Part shown: positions 62,562-64,000 of the stretch, piece after piece
Layout of the letters: every line of letters begins with the position of its first letter
Numbering within the stretch: the stretch's first letter is position 1
Source of the DNA: Paraburkholderia fungorum
GTDB taxonomy: Bacteria; Pseudomonadota; Gammaproteobacteria; Burkholderiales; Burkholderiaceae
Reading direction: 5' to 3'
NCBI RefSeq assembly: GCF_003610895.1
Contig: NZ_MCAS01000003.1
Coordinates: 186,001-250,000, forward strand
Length of the DNA stretch: 64,000 nucleotides
The notes under the pieces: generated by a model
The model's input: the letters and a program-made list of their open reading frames with translations, nothing else
Told to the model about the DNA's origin: nothing
Databases searched by the model: none
Made by a program: the position numbers and the translations under genes

Positions 62562-64000
62562 CTAAACCGGGTTACGCCCGAAGGAAGTCGACGGGCATTT
62601 CTCTTTCCATGTCATGTCGATCCTTGAGGTCAGTCCGGACTTCGAAATGATTTCAGAGGCAAGCCGTTCGACGCTGCTGAGAACTTCCTCACGGTCCTTG
62701 AACTTCGTGAAGTTTCCTTCACGGAATACGATATCGCCGTTGACCATGACATATTTCGCATCCGTTCCTTTACCTGCACCGAGGAAGGCGGACAAGGGGC
62801 GTTGAAGTGAACCGACGTGGGGCGCGCGCATGTCGAAGACTGCGATGTCGGCCAGCTTGCCCGCCTCGAGCGAACCGAGCTCATTGGCCACGCCCAGAAC
62901 GCGCGCGCCGTTGATGGTCGCCATTTCCAGTGCCCGTTCGAATGGCATGCGTGTCGGATTCAGATGGCGCTGATGCTGGAAGAGCACGCATGCCTTGACC
63001 TGCTCGAGCATGTCGTTCGTGTAGTCGACCATGGCGCCGTCGGTGCCGAGCGCCGTTGGGATACCCGCGCGCAGAGCATTTGCCGCAGGAGCGATGCCGC
63101 CGCCGCGCATGGCTTCGCTGGTCGGCGTATAGACCAGACCGGCACCCACTTCCGCCATCTGTTCGAGATCCAGCTCGGTGCAGTGAATGCCGTGGATCAG
63201 CATCCATTGTTCATCGAGGACGCCGAGCTGCATGAGATATCGCACATCCGTGCGGCCGGTTTCCCGCAGATGCTTGAGGAAGCCTTTTTCTACGGAGAAG
63301 GTGCCCGCCGCGGTGTGGCTGCTGATGCGAACATTCAGCTTTCGCGCCAGTTCCGTGCCGCGGATGATGAGCTCTTCGGTGCTCATGCCGGACGAGGTCC
63401 AATGGGCATTCGCTTCGATAACCATCCCCATGCGAATCAGGCCATCGTGTTTTCCGTCCCAGCGGCGGATATCCTCTTCAGCCGCGGCAAGCGATTCATC
63501 AAGAGAATGCGGATGGTCGAGGAAGCGGCTGTTACGGCAGCGCAGTTCCTTGCCGAAAAATTGACGGATGCCCACTTCCGCCTGGGACTCGACGCTCGAC
63601 TTCACGATCGCTTCGTCACTGACCGACACGGAGTGGTTAAACGACGTCGTCGTGCCGGTGGAGAGCATTTCGAGGGCACATTGATAGCCGCTCAGACGCA
63701 TCGCGTCGTTCGAGAGATTGCGCACGAGAGGAAAGACCAGGTCATCGATCCAGTCTTCGAGCAGCATGCCGTCGGCGAGGCCCTTGAACATCGAGTACCA
63801 CGGATGCTGATGCAGATTGATCAGCCCCGGGATGACGAGGCACCCGGTGGCGTCGATGACTTCGTCGAATCCTTCGGCGGGCGTATTCCCGTGCGCGTAG
63901 ACGCCGGTGATGCGCTTGCCTTCGACGGCAACCGCACCGCGCTCGAATACCTCACGTTCTCCGTTCACGGTGACGACATAACCGTTTTTAATGAGCGTTT
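62562..64000 (-). CDS. Amidohydrolase/deaminase (SsnA/AtzB-like), N-terminus beyond window
   Basis: This metal-dependent hydrolase of the cytosine deaminase-like superfamily has about 479 visible codons. The motif INLHQHPWYSMFKG gives the HxH metal pair, followed by a Glu in MVIEANAHW, His in IHGIHC and Asp in LGTDGAM. It resembles 8-oxoguanine, hydroxyatrazine or S-adenosylhomocysteine-type deaminases. The GTG at 63968 is not the true start: the frame stays open to the edge and encodes IKNGYVVTVNGE, the usual first strand, so only a few residues are missing. The substrate is unknown. Confidence 0.85.
   Translation of the reverse strand, partial: TLIKNGYVVTVNGEREVFERGAVAVEGKRITGVYAHGNTPAEGFDEVIDATGCLVIPGLINLHQHPWYSMFKGLADGMLLEDWIDDLVFPLVRNLSNDAMRLSGYQCALEMLSTGTTTSFNHSVSVSDEAIVKSSVESQAEVGIRQFFGKELRCRNSRFLDHPHSLDESLAAAEEDIRRWDGKHDGLIRMGMVIEANAHWTSSGMSTEELIIRGTELARKLNVRISSHTAAGTFSVEKGFLKHLRETGRTDVRYLMQLGVLDEQWMLIHGIHCTELDLEQMAEVGAGLVYTPTSEAMRGGGIAPAANALRAGIPTALGTDGAMVDYTNDMLEQVKACVLFQHQRHLNPTRMPFERALEMATINGARVLGVANELGSLEAGKLADIAVFDMRAPHVGSLQRPLSAFLGAGKGTDAKYVMVNGDIVFREGNFTKFKDREEVLSSVERLASEIISKSGLTSRIDMTWKEKCPSTSFGRNPV

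Overview
The window looks like a piece of a Burkholderiaceae replicon, most like Paraburkholderia or Caballeronia. It is GC-rich, dense in LysR, MocR, IclR and AraC regulators and aromatic-catabolism operons, and carries small families typical of that group (DUF3331, DUF4148, OmpC-type porins, periplasmic Rid proteins). I saw no rRNA, tRNA, CRISPR array, insertion sequence or integrase. Both edges cut genes: a succinate-semialdehyde dehydrogenase on the left and an amidohydrolase on the right.

Layout. 1-4.8 kb: a GABA/polyamine-type module (aldehyde dehydrogenase, class III aminotransferase, convergent MocR/GabR-type regulator, thioesterase). 5.5-9.4 kb: a lipoprotein tannase/feruloyl esterase, an orphan ABC binding protein, a DoxX protein and an exported Rid protein. 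9.5-17 kb: a minus-strand operon for the lower 4-oxalocrotonate pathway (aldehyde dehydrogenase, aldolase, acylating acetaldehyde dehydrogenase, decarboxylase, hydratase, tautomerase), headed by an intradiol dioxygenase and divergent from a LysR gene. 17-24 kb: a MarR regulator, a large winged-helix/NTPase/TPR regulator with an exported hydrolase, an NTF2-like protein, a pseudo-receiver LuxR regulator and a DUF3331 protein. 24-28.6 kb: a second intradiol dioxygenase operon with an SDR, a BKACE-type beta-keto acid cleavage enzyme, a gamma-carbonic-anhydrase-like protein, an MDR reductase and a cupin. 28.6-36 kb: small secreted proteins, a chemoreceptor, an isochorismatase-like hydrolase, LysR, XdhC, HiPIP and IclR genes.

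36-53 kb is the most unusual part. After a C-C-hydrolase-like protein, an aromatic-acid MFS transporter and a porin come two IorAB-type molybdenum hydroxylases, a formamidase-family protein, two Rid proteins, a metal-dependent amidohydrolase and a diheme cytochrome c. Almost all of these carry Tat or Sec signals, so they appear to form a periplasmic degradation pathway. 53-57 kb adds a LysR gene, an NMT1-like binding protein, a cytoplasmic Rid protein and a second MFS transporter. 57-62 kb is an AaeAB-like aromatic acid efflux set.

A palindrome, TGCAATCGATTGCA, sits directly after near-consensus promoters (TTGACA/G, 17 bp, TATTAT) in front of the 24-kb dioxygenase operon, the NMT1-like gene and the cytoplasmic Rid gene. 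It also lies upstream of the MFS gene at 55.8 kb. This ties loci 30 kb apart into one regulon, probably under a LacI-type repressor encoded elsewhere. Two metabolic ideas stand out. The first operon may feed 4-oxalocrotonate directly by intradiol cleavage of a 3-substituted catechol such as pyrogallol. The second may end in BKACE cleavage of 3-oxoadipate instead of the usual CoA transferase and thiolase.
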